A stretch of DNA of 64,000 nt, taken from the NCBI RefSeq assembly GCF_015354575.1, contig NZ_JACAFQ010000015.1:1-64000 (forward strand), given 5' to 3'. The position numbers and the translations under genes are program-made. Positions 17,931-27,516 of this stretch are shown piece by piece (position 1 is the first letter of the stretch; every line of letters starts with the position of its first letter). The notes beneath the pieces are model-generated. The model was given only the letters and a program-made list of their open reading frames with translations. It did not search any database and had not been told where the DNA came from. This stretch comes from Pseudomonas sp. UFMG81 (GTDB lineage Bacteria > Pseudomonadota > Gammaproteobacteria > Pseudomonadales > Pseudomonadaceae).

Positions 17931-18965
17931 TCAGTTGTGGGCGTGCAGCGCTTCGTTCAGCTCGATGGCCGACTTGTGGGTCTTGCACTCCACTGCGCCG
18001 TTGAGCGAATTGCGGCGGAACAGCAGGTCGGTCTGGCCGGCCAGGTCGCGCGCCTTGACCACTTTGACCAGCTGGTTGTTCTCATCCAGCAGGTTCACCT
18101 TGGTGCCGGCGGTGATGTACAGGCCGGCTTCGACGGTGTTACGGTCGCCCAGCGGGATGCCAATACCGGCGTTGGCGCCAATCAGGCAGCCTTCGCCGAC
18201 CTTGATCACGATGTTGCCGCCACCGGACAGGGTGCCCATGGTCGAGCAGCCGCCGCCCAGGTCCGAGCCCTTGCCGACGAACACGCCAGCGGAGACGCGG
18301 CCTTCGATCATGCCCGGGCCTTCGGTGCCAGCGTTAAAGTTGACGAAGCCCTCGTGCATGATGGTGGTGCCTTCGCCGATGTAGGCGCCCAGGCGCACAC
18401 GGGCGGTGTCGGCGATACGCACGCCGGCCGGCACGACGTAATCGGTCATCTTCGGGAACTTGTCCACCGAGAACACTTCCAGCAGTTCGCCCTTCAGGCG
18501 TGCTTCCAATTGCAGTTCGGCCAGTTCAGAGAGGTCGACGGCGCCCTGGTTGGTCCAGGCGACGTTTGGCAGCAGCGGGAAGATGCCGGCCAGCGAAACG
18601 CCATGCGGCTTGACCAGGCGGTGCGACAGCAGGTGCAGCTTGAGGTAGGCCTCGGGGGTGGAAGCCAGTGCGCCGTCTTCGGCCAGCAGTGTGGCGACCA
18701 GCGGCTTGTGGCTCTCGGCCAGGCGGGTCAGCAGGGCGGCTTGGGTGGCATCGACACCTTTCACGGCTTCGGCCAGTTGCGCGGCCTGGGCGGTGCTGAA
18801 GGCGATGGCCTGGTTGCCACCTTCGTAGCCGAGCACCGGGGCGATCGCGGCGACCAGCTCAGCCGACGGCTTGAGCACTGGCTGCGCGTAGAAGACTTCC
18901 AGCCAGGCGCCCTGGCGGTTCTGGGTGCCGACACCGAAGGCCAGGCTGAACAGCGATTGAGACAT
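17931..18965 (-). CDS. dapD: tetrahydrodipicolinate N-succinyltransferase
   Basis: 344 residues, the long Pseudomonas/actinobacterial form rather than the 274-residue E. coli form. It transfers succinyl from succinyl-CoA to tetrahydrodipicolinate in lysine/DAP synthesis. The C-terminal half has left-handed beta-helix hexapeptides (VRLGAYIGEGTTIMHEG, GVFVGKGSDLGGG). GGGCSTMGTLSGGGN is the conserved active-site region. The ArsC-like gene ends 43 bases upstream on the same strand, so they may share a transcript. Confidence 0.95.
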   Translation of the reverse strand: MSQSLFSLAFGVGTQNRQGAWLEVFYAQPVLKPSAELVAAIAPVLGYEGGNQAIAFSTAQAAQLAEAVKGVDATQAALLTRLAESHKPLVATLLAEDGALASTPEAYLKLHLLSHRLVKPHGVSLAGIFPLLPNVAWTNQGAVDLSELAELQLEARLKGELLEVFSVDKFPKMTDYVVPAGVRIADTARVRLGAYIGEGTTIMHEGFVNFNAGTEGPGMIEGRVSAGVFVGKGSDLGGGCSTMGTLSGGGNIVIKVGEGCLIGANAGIGIPLGDRNTVEAGLYITAGTKVNLLDENNQLVKVVKARDLAGQTDLLFRRNSLNGAVECKTHKSAIELNEALHAHN

Positions 18966-19008
18966 GCGATTACCTCATGCGAAAAGGGGGATGGAGCGTA
19001 ATGCGGGA

Positions 19009-19356
19009 TCAGGCCAGCGCTGCGGCGTACAGGTCGGGCTTGAAGCCGACCAGGGTGCGACCACCAAGGTCGAGCACCGGGCGCTTGATCATCGACGGTT
19101 GGGCGAGCATCAGTTCGACGGCCTTCGCCTGGTCGAGGTCGGCCTTGCTGGCGTCGTCGAGCTTGCGGAAGGTGGTCCCTGCGCGGTTCAGCACGACTTC
19201 CCAGCCGTGCTCGTCGCACCAGCGTTCGAGGCTGTCACGGTCGATGCCTTGGGTCTTGTAGTCGTGGAACTCGAAGCCGATGGCCTTTTCTTCAAGCCAG
19301 GTACGGGCCTTTTTCATGGTGTCGCAGGCTTTGATGCCGTAGAGAGTGTAAGCCAT
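19009..19356 (-). CDS. ArsC/Spx-family thioredoxin-fold protein (YffB-like)
   Basis: A 115-residue member of the ArsC family (YffB subgroup): MAYTLYGIKACDTMKKARTW opens the thioredoxin-like fold, with a single conserved cysteine, C11. The arsenate-reductase Arg triad is not evident, so a thiol-linked role different from arsenate reduction is more likely; the true substrate is unknown. Its position just before dapD is common in pseudomonads. Confidence 0.88.
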   Translation of the reverse strand: MAYTLYGIKACDTMKKARTWLEEKAIGFEFHDYKTQGIDRDSLERWCDEHGWEVVLNRAGTTFRKLDDASKADLDQAKAVELMLAQPSMIKRPVLDLGGRTLVGFKPDLYAAALA

Positions 19357-19365
19357 TGATTAGTT

Positions 19366-19388
19366 CGGGGGTTACTGGTTGGCCCCCG
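19366..19388. terminator. GC hairpin between graA and the ArsC-like gene
   Basis: CGGGGG (19366-19371) pairs with CCCCCG (19383-19388). It lies downstream of graA on the minus strand and 10 bases before the start of the ArsC-like gene, so it could end the toxin-antitoxin transcript. There is no U-run, so the terminator call is weak. Confidence 0.35.
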
Positions 19389-19458
19389 GAGTCTCCCGAA
19401 AATGAGTTGCAGGATTATGCGTTATCGACCCTTGTTGCGCCACGCCTGTGGCTCGGCG

Positions 19459-19758
19459 TCAGGCCACCAGGCGCTGGACCGAACCGATGATCTCATCGCC
19501 ATGTTGCTGCTGCGCCATGCGCAGGTCGAACGACGATTGCAGGTTGAGCCAGAACTCCGGCGTGGTGTCCAGGCAGACCGACAGGCGCAAGGCCATGTCG
19601 GCGGAAACGCCACCGCGCTCACGCAAGATGTTGTTCACGGTCGGGGTGGCAACGCCGAGGGCGCGGGCCAGGGCAGCGGCGCTGAAGCCCATTTCCTTCT
19701 GGAAGTCTTCACGCAGGACTTCGCCTGGATGGATGGGACGCATACCGTTTTGGATCAT
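19459..19758 (-). CDS. graA: HigA-family antitoxin (GraA)
   Basis: A 99-residue XRE-type helix-turn-helix protein of the HigA/VapI group. It carries RPIHPGEVLREDF at the N-terminus, the HTH segment SAAALARALGVATPTVNNI and the family tail PEFWLNLQSSFDL. It should neutralise the upstream toxin and repress the pair through the palindrome at 20060-20074. The start at 19758 has GAGGTGA at a good distance, overlapping the toxin stop region. Toxin-first order is the HigBA rule. I identify it with GraA of P. putida by family and locus. Confidence 0.9.
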   Translation of the reverse strand: MIQNGMRPIHPGEVLREDFQKEMGFSAAALARALGVATPTVNNILRERGGVSADMALRLSVCLDTTPEFWLNLQSSFDLRMAQQQHGDEIIGSVQRLVA

Positions 19759-19766
19759 AGTTCACC

Positions 19767-20045
19767 TCAGTGGTAGTCGACGATTTCAACGTTTGCCGGG
19801 CCGTCTTCGGTCCAGGTGAAGCACACGCGCCATTGATCGTTCACGCGGATGCTGTGTTGCCCTGAACGGTTACCCGACAGCTGTTCGAGACGATTACCTG
19901 GGGGCGATCGCAGGTCCCGGAGCGCCTTGCTGGCGTCCAGCATGGCCAGCTTGCGTTCGGCGACGGATTTGATCTCTGACCAACGGCGGGTTTTTCCGGT
20001 CATGAACAAGGCTTGCGTCTCATCGCAGCGAAAACTTCTAATCAT
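19767..20045 (-). CDS. graT: HigB-family toxin (GraT)
   Basis: A 92-residue RelE/HigB-fold protein. Typical segments are IRSFRCDETQALF at the start, RSPPGNRLEQLSGNRSGQHS in the middle, and IRVNDQWRVCFTW near the end. HigB toxins usually cleave mRNA on the ribosome. P. putida GraT, which this matches by position, is known as a moderate toxin that slows growth and disturbs ribosome biogenesis. The antitoxin follows eight bases later. Base composition looks less GC-rich than the flanking dap genes. Confidence 0.9.
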   Translation of the reverse strand: MIRSFRCDETQALFMTGKTRRWSEIKSVAERKLAMLDASKALRDLRSPPGNRLEQLSGNRSGQHSIRVNDQWRVCFTWTEDGPANVEIVDYH

Positions 20046-20059
20046 GGGGTTGGAATGCT

Positions 20060-20109
20060 TAACGTTATTCGTTATGGGTGAAGTATACGTGGCATATGAC
20101 TTGATTCAA
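20060..20109 (-). promoter_or_regulatory. graTA promoter and autoregulatory operator
   Basis: On the minus strand TTGAAT (20109-20104) and TATACT (20087-20082) are 16 bases apart, a good sigma-70 match. Just downstream lies the inverted repeat TAACG-AATAA-CGTTA (20074-20060), where transcription should begin. A HigA-type antitoxin bound there would block initiation. The graT start codon follows 15 bases later. Confidence 0.65.
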
Positions 20110-20287
20110 CCTTGGTATGGACGGGATCGCTGCCATCCGTCGCCATGTATCATCGCGTTACATATTCGCTGCTCGCCTGCGACCATTGTGTAGCGTTCGT
20201 GTTTGCTGCGGGGTCGCTAACATATTGTTTCCATGACGCTGTTTCGCCCTCGCTGGCGTCTTTCCGCCTACACAGGAAGTTTTGCCC

Positions 20288-21934
20288 ATGCAGTCAGCCT
20301 ATACCGTTCTCATCCTGCTGATGCTGGTAAGCCTGTCAAAGCTGGTGGGGCGGGTGGTGCCGCTGCCACTGCCGTTGGTGCAGATCGGCGCAGGTGCGTT
20401 GCTGGCCTGGCCCACGCTGGGTTTGCATGTGGCGCTGGACCCTGAGCTGTTCCTGTTCCTGTTCTTGCCTCCTCTGCTGTTCGCCGATGGCTGGCGCATG
20501 CCCAAGCGCGAGTTGTGGCGCATCCGCGGCCCGGTGGTGGCACTGGCGGTAGGGCTGGTGCTGTTCACCGTGGTCGGGGCCGGCTACTTCATTCACTGGC
20601 TGCTGCCGAGCATTCCCTTGGCGGTGGCCTTCGCCCTGGCGGCGGTGCTGTCGCCCACCGATGCCGTGGCGGTATCGGCCATTGCCCAGGACCGCCTGCC
20701 CACGCCGCTGATGCACATGCTCCAGGGCGAGGCGCTGATGAACGACGCCTCGGGCCTGGTGACCTTCAAGTTCGCCCTGGTCGCGGCCATCACCGGGGTA
20801 TTCTCCCTGGCCGAAGCCAGCCTCACCTTCGTCCTGGTCGCCCTGGGCGGCCTGGCGGTGGGGGTGGTGCTGAGCTGGCTGGTGGGGCGCCTGCGCATGT
20901 GGATGATCACCCGCGGTTGGGATGACCCGGCCACCCATGTGGTGTTCATGCTGTTGCTGCCGTTCGCTGCCTACGTGCTGGCCGAACGCCTGGGCGTTTC
21001 GGGGATTCTCTCGGCGGTGGCGGCAGGGATGATGCAGAGCTGGCTCGACCTGTTGCCGCGCCAGACCAGCACGCGCCTGTTAAACCGCAGTGTCTGGTCG
21101 TTGCTGGAGTTTGCCTTCAACGGCCTGATCTTCCTGCTGCTTGGTTTGCAATTGCCGGACATCATCAAGGCGGTGGTGAGTGACGAGGCGGCGGCCTGGC
21201 CGACCCTGGCCTGGCGCTGCCTGGATGTCGTGGCGATCTTCGCGGCACTAGTACTGCTGCGCTTCGTCTGGGTGCAGAGCATCTGGCGCGCCATCGGTGT
21301 GGTGCGGCGCTGGCGTGGCAAGCCGGCGCTGGTGCTGATGCCGACCGCGCGGTCCTGCTGGCTGCTGACCCTGGGTGGGGTGCGCGGGGCGGTGACCCTG
21401 GCCGGTGTCATGTCGATCCCGCTGCTGATCGGGGCCGGCAAGGCCTTCCCCGAGCGCGACCTGCTGATTTTCATCGCCGCCGGGGTCATTTTGTTGTCGC
21501 TGATCAGTGCCGTGATCGCCTTGCCGATCCTGTTGCGCGGGGTCACCCGCAGCCCGGACGAGCGCCTGCGTCAGGAGGTCCAGGAAGCCTGGCGACGAAC
21601 CGCGGAAGCAGCGATCCACGCACTGGAGGCGCAAGAAGTGACGGATGCCAATGCGCCCCAGGACGCTGCCCAGGCTGCCCTGGCGGTCGAGCTCAAGGCG
21701 CGGTTGATGGCCGAGTACCGGGATGAACTCGACAGTTACAACGACAGTGCCGAGGCCCGCGCCCTGGCCGAACAGATGGACCTGCTGGAGCGCCGCCTGC
21801 GCCTGCGTGCGCTGCGCGCCCAGCGGCTGGAGCTGTACAACCTGCACCGCCAGCATCGGGTGGGGGATGAGGTGGTGCGCCAGGTACTGGGCGAACTGGA
21901 CCTGAGCGAGGCGAAGCTGGGGCAGGTCAGGTAG
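20288..21934 (+). CDS. CPA1-family Na+/H+ antiporter
   Basis: About 549 residues: roughly 12 hydrophobic helices in the first 400, then a cytosolic tail of about 140 residues rich in Glu/Arg/Ala that looks helical. CPA1 hallmarks are LSPTDAVAVSAI and GEALMNDASGLV, carrying the ion-binding Asp pair, and GGVRGAVTLAG. It should exchange sodium (or potassium) for protons across the inner membrane. ATG 20288 is preceded by AGGAAG. Its stop is only four bases from the convergent metalloprotease stop. Confidence 0.92.
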   Translation: MQSAYTVLILLMLVSLSKLVGRVVPLPLPLVQIGAGALLAWPTLGLHVALDPELFLFLFLPPLLFADGWRMPKRELWRIRGPVVALAVGLVLFTVVGAGYFIHWLLPSIPLAVAFALAAVLSPTDAVAVSAIAQDRLPTPLMHMLQGEALMNDASGLVTFKFALVAAITGVFSLAEASLTFVLVALGGLAVGVVLSWLVGRLRMWMITRGWDDPATHVVFMLLLPFAAYVLAERLGVSGILSAVAAGMMQSWLDLLPRQTSTRLLNRSVWSLLEFAFNGLIFLLLGLQLPDIIKAVVSDEAAAWPTLAWRCLDVVAIFAALVLLRFVWVQSIWRAIGVVRRWRGKPALVLMPTARSCWLLTLGGVRGAVTLAGVMSIPLLIGAGKAFPERDLLIFIAAGVILLSLISAVIALPILLRGVTRSPDERLRQEVQEAWRRTAEAAIHALEAQEVTDANAPQDAAQAALAVELKARLMAEYRDELDSYNDSAEARALAEQMDLLERRLRLRALRAQRLELYNLHRQHRVGDEVVRQVLGELDLSEAKLGQVR

Positions 21935-21938
21935 CTGA

Positions 21939-22685
21939 TCAGGCGTCTAAAGGGTAGGCCAGGCGCATGAAGGCCAGGTCCTTTTCGCTCAGCGTGCTGT
22001 TCAGGCCGACCTCCCAGTCGCCGTGGGTGAATGCCTGTGGCACCGCGTAGTGCATGACCGAGGTCGGGTCGTAGGCGGTTTTCACCAGACCCACGTCGTC
22101 GCGAGTGCCGATCATTTCCTCCATGATTTCCTGGTAGCTCCAGCCCAGCGATTCGGACACCTGCTTGAGGACTTCGATCATGTTCCACGGGATCGCGGCA
22201 TCCGGGTGCTGGTGTTCGTGTTCCGCCCCCAGCGCGTGGCCGAACTCGTGCAGTACCACATGCTCGAAGCTGGCATCACCCGGCTGGACATTGAGGTTCA
22301 TGGTCTCGGCGGTCGCCGTCAGGGCGTCGGTGCCTACGTAGGACTCGTTGCGTGCGAGCGAACGCCCTGTTCGAACCCTGATCTGCGCAGTCGGGTCGTT
22401 ATCGTGGGTCAGATCGAGGTACAAATTGGCATCGGACAGATCAAGCCATTGGCAGGCCAGATCGAAGATGCCGGTCTTGAGGCGCCGATCAGGCGTACCA
22501 AGAAAGGATACCCACAGGGTGCGACCAGGCTGCCAGAGCTTGCCAACGGTGCCGTGCGAGCGTTTTTGACGATGTCCATTGGCAATGCCGCCGCCAGCAT
22601 TGCGCGGGTTCTCGGCAATCGCCAGCTCACGCGCGAGCTGTAGGTTCGAAGGGGTAATGCGGCGAGGAAGTACGAGCGGATGCAT
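21939..22685 (-). CDS. metzincin-type zinc metalloprotease (M10/M12-like)
   Basis: 248 residues from ATG 22685, which has an upstream GGAG at 8 bases. The zinc site HEFGHALGAEH (146-156) gives ligands H146, H150 and H156 with catalytic E147. The Met-turn SVMHYAVP (M211) completes the metzincin signature. The N-terminal part is astacin/matrixin-like (RTLWVSFLGTPDRRLKTGIF). There is no signal peptide, so it is either cytosolic or exported by another route. It lies downstream of dapC in the same direction, with a 104-base gap. Substrate unknown. Confidence 0.85.
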   Translation of the reverse strand: MHPLVLPRRITPSNLQLARELAIAENPRNAGGGIANGHRQKRSHGTVGKLWQPGRTLWVSFLGTPDRRLKTGIFDLACQWLDLSDANLYLDLTHDNDPTAQIRVRTGRSLARNESYVGTDALTATAETMNLNVQPGDASFEHVVLHEFGHALGAEHEHQHPDAAIPWNMIEVLKQVSESLGWSYQEIMEEMIGTRDDVGLVKTAYDPTSVMHYAVPQAFTHGDWEVGLNSTLSEKDLAFMRLAYPLDA

Positions 22686-22789
22686 CGGGAAAACTCCGTA
22701 AGTGGGGGGGCGAAGTTTTCCCGCTGCGGTACCGGTCGATGCGGTACATATTGCTTGGTCTGGCGACCCCGAGTGGCGTCGCCTCAGTC

Positions 22790-23983
22790 TCAGCGGTCGA
22801 GGAACGCGCGAATACGCTCGGCCGCCTCGATGCACTCAGCCAATGGTGCGACCAGCGCCATGCGCACACGCCCGGCACCTGGGTTGACGCCGTCCACTTC
22901 ACGGGAAAGGTACGAACCCGGCACCACGGTCACATGCTCGGCCTCGAACAGGTCGCGGGTGAAATCGGCGTCGCTGCCCGGCACCTTGGCCCACAGGTAG
23001 AAGCTGCCGTCCGGGCGCTGCACGTCCATCACCGGTTGCAGGATGTCGAGCACGGCGTCGTACTTGGCGCGGTACTGGTCACGGTTCTCACGTACGTGGG
23101 CCTCGTCCTGCCAGGCGGCGATGCTGGCCAGTTGCGTTTGCACCGGCATGGCGCAGCCGTGGTAGGTGCGGTAGAGCAGGAATGGCTTGATGATGCTGGC
23201 GTCGCCAGCGACGAAGCCCGAGCGCAGGCCGGGCAGGTTGGAGCGTTTGGACAGGCTGTGGAACACCACGCAACGCTTGAAATCGTTGCGGCCCAGCTCG
23301 GCGCAGGCGCTGAGCAGGCCGGGTGGTGGGGCGTCTTCGTCGAAGTACAGCTCGCTGTAGCACTCGTCGGCGGCGATCACGAAATCGTACTCGTCAGCCA
23401 GGGCAATCAGTTTTTTCAGGGTGTCCATGGGCACCAGGGCGCCGGTGGGGTTGCCCGGCGAGCACAGGAACAGGATCTGGCAGCGCTTCCAGACCTCGGC
23501 TGGCACGGCGTCGAAGTCGGGGTTGAAGCCGTTGGTCTCGAGGCATGGCAGGTAGTGCGGGGTGGCGCCGGCCAGCAGCGCCGCACCTTCGTAGATCTGG
23601 TAGAAGGGGTTGGGGCTGACCACCAGGCCGTCATCGGCGCGGTTGACCACGGCCTGGGTGAAGGCGAACAGCGCCTCGCGGGTGCCGTTGACCGGCAGGA
23701 TGTGGCGGTCGGCATCGAGCCAGCCGGCCGGCACCTTGAAGCGGCGCTCGCACCACTGGCCGATGGCCTGGCGCAGGGCGGGCAGGCCGATTGTGCTCGG
23801 GTACACCGCCAGCTTGTCGAGGTTGTCGGCCATGGCCTTGGCGACGAACGCCGGCGACTCATGCTTCGGTTCGCCGATCGACAGGGCGATGGCGCGCTTG
23901 TCGGCTGCCGGTTTCACGGTGCCCAGCAGGGCGCGCAGTTTCTCGAACGGGTAGGGCTGGAGCTGGGTCAAGGCGTGGTTCAT
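22790..23983 (-). CDS. dapC: succinyldiaminopimelate transaminase
   Basis: 397 residues, class I/II PLP aminotransferase. The PLP lysine lies in SLSKRSNLPGLRSG, with the substrate Arg downstream (GAGRVRMALV). Family members of this length next to glnD in pseudomonads are DapC, which converts N-succinyl-2-amino-6-ketopimelate to N-succinyl-LL-DAP using glutamate. It follows glnD by 22 bases, so it is likely part of a map-glnD-dapC transcript. Confidence 0.93.
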   Translation of the reverse strand: MNHALTQLQPYPFEKLRALLGTVKPAADKRAIALSIGEPKHESPAFVAKAMADNLDKLAVYPSTIGLPALRQAIGQWCERRFKVPAGWLDADRHILPVNGTREALFAFTQAVVNRADDGLVVSPNPFYQIYEGAALLAGATPHYLPCLETNGFNPDFDAVPAEVWKRCQILFLCSPGNPTGALVPMDTLKKLIALADEYDFVIAADECYSELYFDEDAPPPGLLSACAELGRNDFKRCVVFHSLSKRSNLPGLRSGFVAGDASIIKPFLLYRTYHGCAMPVQTQLASIAAWQDEAHVRENRDQYRAKYDAVLDILQPVMDVQRPDGSFYLWAKVPGSDADFTRDLFEAEHVTVVPGSYLSREVDGVNPGAGRVRMALVAPLAECIEAAERIRAFLDR

Positions 23984-24005
23984 CGGCGCAAGGTCTCGTT
24001 AATCG

Positions 24006-26708
24006 TCAAAAGGTCATGCGGGTTGGGCTGGCGTCGCTGGCTTGGCCGGCCTGCAACTGCTGGACGATGGCTTCCTGCAGGCGGCTGCACAGCTGTGGGT
24101 CGGACAGCGGCTGGTTGTCGGCGTCGGTAATGAAGAACACGTCTTCCACCCGCTCGCCGAGGGTGGCGATCTTGGCGTTCTGCAGCGAAATGTCGAACTC
24201 GAGGAAGATCCGCCCGATCCGCGCCAGCAAGCCGGGGCGGTCGGGGGCGGTGATCTCGAGGACGGTCACCGGGCGCTGGGCGTCGTTGAGGATGGTCACC
24301 TGGGGCGGGAAGGTGAAGTGCTTGAGCTGGCGCGGTACCCGGCGCTGGATGATGGTCGGGTAGTCCTCGGGGTTGCGCAGGGCTTCGGTCAGGCCGTCGC
24401 GGATCTGCTTCACACGCTGCGGGTTGTCGCCGATCGAGCCGCCGTCATTGTCGAGCACGATGTAGGTGTCGAGGGTGAACTGGCTGCTGGAAGTGATGAT
24501 CCGTGCGTCATGGATGTTCAGGTTGAGCTGCGCCATCGCCGCCACCGTCACCGCGAAGAAGTCGTGCTGGTCGGGAGCATAGATGAAGATCTGCGTGCCG
24601 CCCTCGAACTCGCGCTGGGTGGTTTCCTTGATCAGCACCAGCGGACCGCCATCGGCCGGCTGCTGGAGGATCGCATCGCTGTGCCAGGCCACGTCGGCGG
24701 CGGTGTGCTTGAGGAAGTAATCGTCGCCCAGCTGCGACCACAGCTGCTCGACGTCGTCCGGGTCGGTGCCTTCGCGGATCAGGATGTCCAGGGCCGCACT
24801 TTGCGTCTGGCGGATCTGCTCCTCGCGGTCCAGCGGGTTTTCCAGGCCCCGGCGCAGCGCTCGCTTGGTCTCGGTGTAGAGCTGGCGCAGCAAGCTGGCG
24901 CGCCAGGAGTTCCACAGGCTGGGGTTGGTGGCATTGATGTCGGCCACGGTCAGCACATAGAGGTAGTCCAGGCGGGTCTCGTCACCGACATGCAGAGCGA
25001 AGTCGTTGATCACCTGCGGGTCGGACAGGTCCTTGCGCTGGGCGGTGGTGGACATCACCAGGTGGTTGAGCACCAGCCAGGCAATCAGCCGGCTGTCCCA
25101 GGCGGGGAGCTGGTGGCGCTGGCAGAACGCCTGGGCGTCCACTGCGCCGAGCTCGGAGTGGTCGCCCTGGCGGCCCTTGCCGATGTCGTGGTACAGGCCG
25201 GCCAGGTAGATCAGCTCGGGCTTGGGCAGGCGGCCCATGAGCTTGCTGGCCAGTGGGAATTTTTCCGACACCGGGGTGTATTGCAGCTTGCGCAGGTGCT
25301 TGATCAGGTTGAGGGTGTGCGCATCGACCGTATAGATGTGGAACAGGTCGTGCTGCATCTGCCCGACGATCAGGCCGAATTCCGGCAGGTAGCGGCCGAG
25401 GATGCCGTAGCGGTTCATCCGCCGCAGGTTGCGGTGGATGCCGATTTCGCACTTGAACAGCTCGATGAACAGGCTGGTGTTGCGGATGTCGTGGCGGAAC
25501 TTGTCGTCGATCAGGTGCCGATGCTCGCGCAGCAGGCGCACGGTGTCGGCACGCACGCCCTTGATCTCGGGGTGCTGGGCCATCAGCACGAAGATCTCGA
25601 GCATGGCGAACGGGGTGCGGCGGAACACGTTCGGGCTGACCGCTTCGATGTAGCCGTCGTGCAGGCGGAAGCGGGCATTGAGTGGCGTGGTGGTGCCGCT
25701 GTCGTCATCGGCGAGGATCACTTCCTCGAAGTGCTGGATGATCAGGTCGCACAACTGGCTGATGCTCATCACCACCCGGTAGTACTGCTGCATGAAGCGC
25801 TCGATGGCCCGCTTGGGGTTCTCGTCGGCGTAGCCCAGCAGCGCGGCGATGCTGCGCTGGTGGTCGAACAGCAGGCGGTCCTCGGCGCGCCCGGCGAGCA
25901 TGTGCAGGGCGTAGCGCACGCGCCAGAGGAAGGCTTGCGAGGACGCCAGCAGTTCGCTCTCGCTTTCCAGCAGGAAGTCCTCGCCGGCCAGGGCGTGAAG
26001 ATTGAGCGTGCCGTACTGGCGGCGGGCCACCCACAGCACGGTCTGGATGTCGCGCAGGCCACCTGGGCCGCCCTTGACGTTGGGCTCGAGGTTGTACTCG
26101 GTGTCGTTGTACTTGTGGTGGCGGGCCTTGAGCTCGGCGCGCTTGGCCAGGAAGAACTCCCTGCTCGGCCACATGTGCGCCGTGCTGGTAGCTTCCAGCA
26201 TGCGCTGGCGCAACGGCTCGGGGCCAGCGATGGTGCGGCTTTCCATCAGGTTGGTGATCACCGTCAGGTCGGCGCGGGCTTGCTCTGCGCATTCGTCGAC
26301 GGTGCGCACGCTCTGGCCGACTTCCAGGCCAATGTCCCACAGCAACGTCAGGAAGCGCTCGATGGCGTCGCGGTACTGTTCGTGGGCGGCGGCGTCGAGC
26401 AGGATCAGCAGGTCGATGTCCGACCAGGGGTGCAGCTCGCCTCGCCCGTAGCCCCCCACCGCGACCAGCGCGATGCCGTCCGGCTGCCCCCAGTCGAACT
26501 GGTTCCAGGCTTGCTGCAGGATGTTGTCGACGAACCAGGCGCGGTCGTTGATCAACCGGCGGATTTCACCACCGTCACGGAAACGCTTGTCGAGCACCTC
26601 GCCGGCCAGGCGAATGGCCTTCTTGAAAGCGGCGATGGGGCTAGCCTTGAGGGCCAGTTCCGCCTGGAACTGGCCACGGTCGAACAGCTCGGGATCCACC
26701 TGGGGCAT
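24006..26708 (-). CDS. glnD: bifunctional uridylyltransferase/uridylyl-removing enzyme
   Basis: 900 residues, the nitrogen sensor that uridylylates PII (GlnB/GlnK) when glutamine is low and removes UMP when it is high. Domains: nucleotidyltransferase ([17 protein letters not shown], residues 85-101), the helical linker, the HD hydrolase ([17 protein letters not shown], near 503), and two C-terminal ACT domains (about 705-790 and 815-890) that bind glutamine. Full length with all key motifs. Lies between map and dapC on one strand. Confidence 0.96.
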   Translation of the reverse strand: MPQVDPELFDRGQFQAELALKASPIAAFKKAIRLAGEVLDKRFRDGGEIRRLINDRAWFVDNILQQAWNQFDWGQPDGIALVAVGGYGRGELHPWSDIDLLILLDAAAHEQYRDAIERFLTLLWDIGLEVGQSVRTVDECAEQARADLTVITNLMESRTIAGPEPLRQRMLEATSTAHMWPSREFFLAKRAELKARHHKYNDTEYNLEPNVKGGPGGLRDIQTVLWVARRQYGTLNLHALAGEDFLLESESELLASSQAFLWRVRYALHMLAGRAEDRLLFDHQRSIAALLGYADENPKRAIERFMQQYYRVVMSISQLCDLIIQHFEEVILADDDSGTTTPLNARFRLHDGYIEAVSPNVFRRTPFAMLEIFVLMAQHPEIKGVRADTVRLLREHRHLIDDKFRHDIRNTSLFIELFKCEIGIHRNLRRMNRYGILGRYLPEFGLIVGQMQHDLFHIYTVDAHTLNLIKHLRKLQYTPVSEKFPLASKLMGRLPKPELIYLAGLYHDIGKGRQGDHSELGAVDAQAFCQRHQLPAWDSRLIAWLVLNHLVMSTTAQRKDLSDPQVINDFALHVGDETRLDYLYVLTVADINATNPSLWNSWRASLLRQLYTETKRALRRGLENPLDREEQIRQTQSAALDILIREGTDPDDVEQLWSQLGDDYFLKHTAADVAWHSDAILQQPADGGPLVLIKETTQREFEGGTQIFIYAPDQHDFFAVTVAAMAQLNLNIHDARIITSSSQFTLDTYIVLDNDGGSIGDNPQRVKQIRDGLTEALRNPEDYPTIIQRRVPRQLKHFTFPPQVTILNDAQRPVTVLEITAPDRPGLLARIGRIFLEFDISLQNAKIATLGERVEDVFFITDADNQPLSDPQLCSRLQEAIVQQLQAGQASDASPTRMTF

Positions 26709-26733
26709 CGAGTCGCGTTCCTTTATATGAAGA

Positions 26734-27516
26734 TCAGGCCGAAGTACGCGCGATGGTGTCGTCCTTGCGCAGGGTGAAGATCTCGTAGCCGTCGGCGGTG
26801 ACCACCATCGTGTGTTCCCACTGCGCCGAGAGCTTGCGGTCCTTGGTGATGGCGGTCCAGCCGTCGCCCAGCACCTTGGTGTCGGCCTTGCCCTGGTTGA
26901 TCATCGGTTCGATGGTGAAGGTCATGCCTTCCTTCAACTCCATGCCGGTGCCGGCACGGCCGTAGTGCAGGATCTGCGGCTCTTCATGGAACACCTTGCC
27001 GATGCCGTGGCCGCAGAACTCGCGGACCACCGAAAAACCGTTCTTCTCGGCGTGCTTCTGGATCACTTCGCCGATATCGCCCAGGCGGCAGCCCGGCTTG
27101 ACCAGTTCGATGGCCTTGTACAGGCACTCTTGCGTCACCTTGGACAGGCGCTCGGCCCAGGGGGCGACCGTGCCGACATGGAACATGCGGCTGGTGTCGC
27201 CGTGGTAGCCGTTCTTGATCACGGTGACGTCGATGTTGATGGTGTCGCCGTCTTTGAGTGGCTTGTCGTTGGGAATGCCGTGGCAGACCACGTGGTTGAT
27301 CGAGGTGCAGATCGACTTGGGGAAGCCTTTGTAGTTGAGCGGCGCCGGGATCGCCTGCTGGACGTTGACGATGTAGTCGTGGCAGAGGCGGTCGAGCTCT
27401 TCGGTGGTGACGCCGGGCTTGACGTGTTCTTCGATCATTTCCAGGACTTCGGCGGCCAGGCGGCCGGCGATGCGCATCTGTTCGATGTCTTCTGGGGTCT
27501 TGATGGTGACGGTCAT
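26734..27516 (-). CDS. map: methionine aminopeptidase type I
   Basis: 260 residues; removes the initiator Met from nascent proteins using two metal ions. Visible features are [13 protein letters not shown] with the substrate His, the two Asp ligands in [18 protein letters not shown], the His ligand in [14 protein letters not shown], and the Glu ligands in FTIEPM and QWEHTMVV. Divergent from rpsB, an arrangement kept in most gammaproteobacteria. Confidence 0.97.
   Translation of the reverse strand: MTVTIKTPEDIEQMRIAGRLAAEVLEMIEEHVKPGVTTEELDRLCHDYIVNVQQAIPAPLNYKGFPKSICTSINHVVCHGIPNDKPLKDGDTINIDVTVIKNGYHGDTSRMFHVGTVAPWAERLSKVTQECLYKAIELVKPGCRLGDIGEVIQKHAEKNGFSVVREFCGHGIGKVFHEEPQILHYGRAGTGMELKEGMTFTIEPMINQGKADTKVLGDGWTAITKDRKLSAQWEHTMVVTADGYEIFTLRKDDTIARTSA

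Noticed and set aside
19009..19356. True arsenate reductase
   Set aside because: Only the first cysteine is clear and the Arg residues expected for arsenate binding are not seen; no ars genes are nearby.
19459..22685. A new multi-gene defence island built from graTA, the antiporter and the metalloprotease
   Set aside because: The genes are on different strands with separate promoters, the antiporter is an ordinary CPA1 member, and nothing shows joint function. Kept only as separate leads.
24042..26777. 911-codon open frame on the plus strand opposite glnD
   Set aside because: It is a mirror of a GC-rich gene: composition is dominated by Val, Gly, Ala, Gln and His with no family motif, while the opposite strand carries complete GlnD domains.
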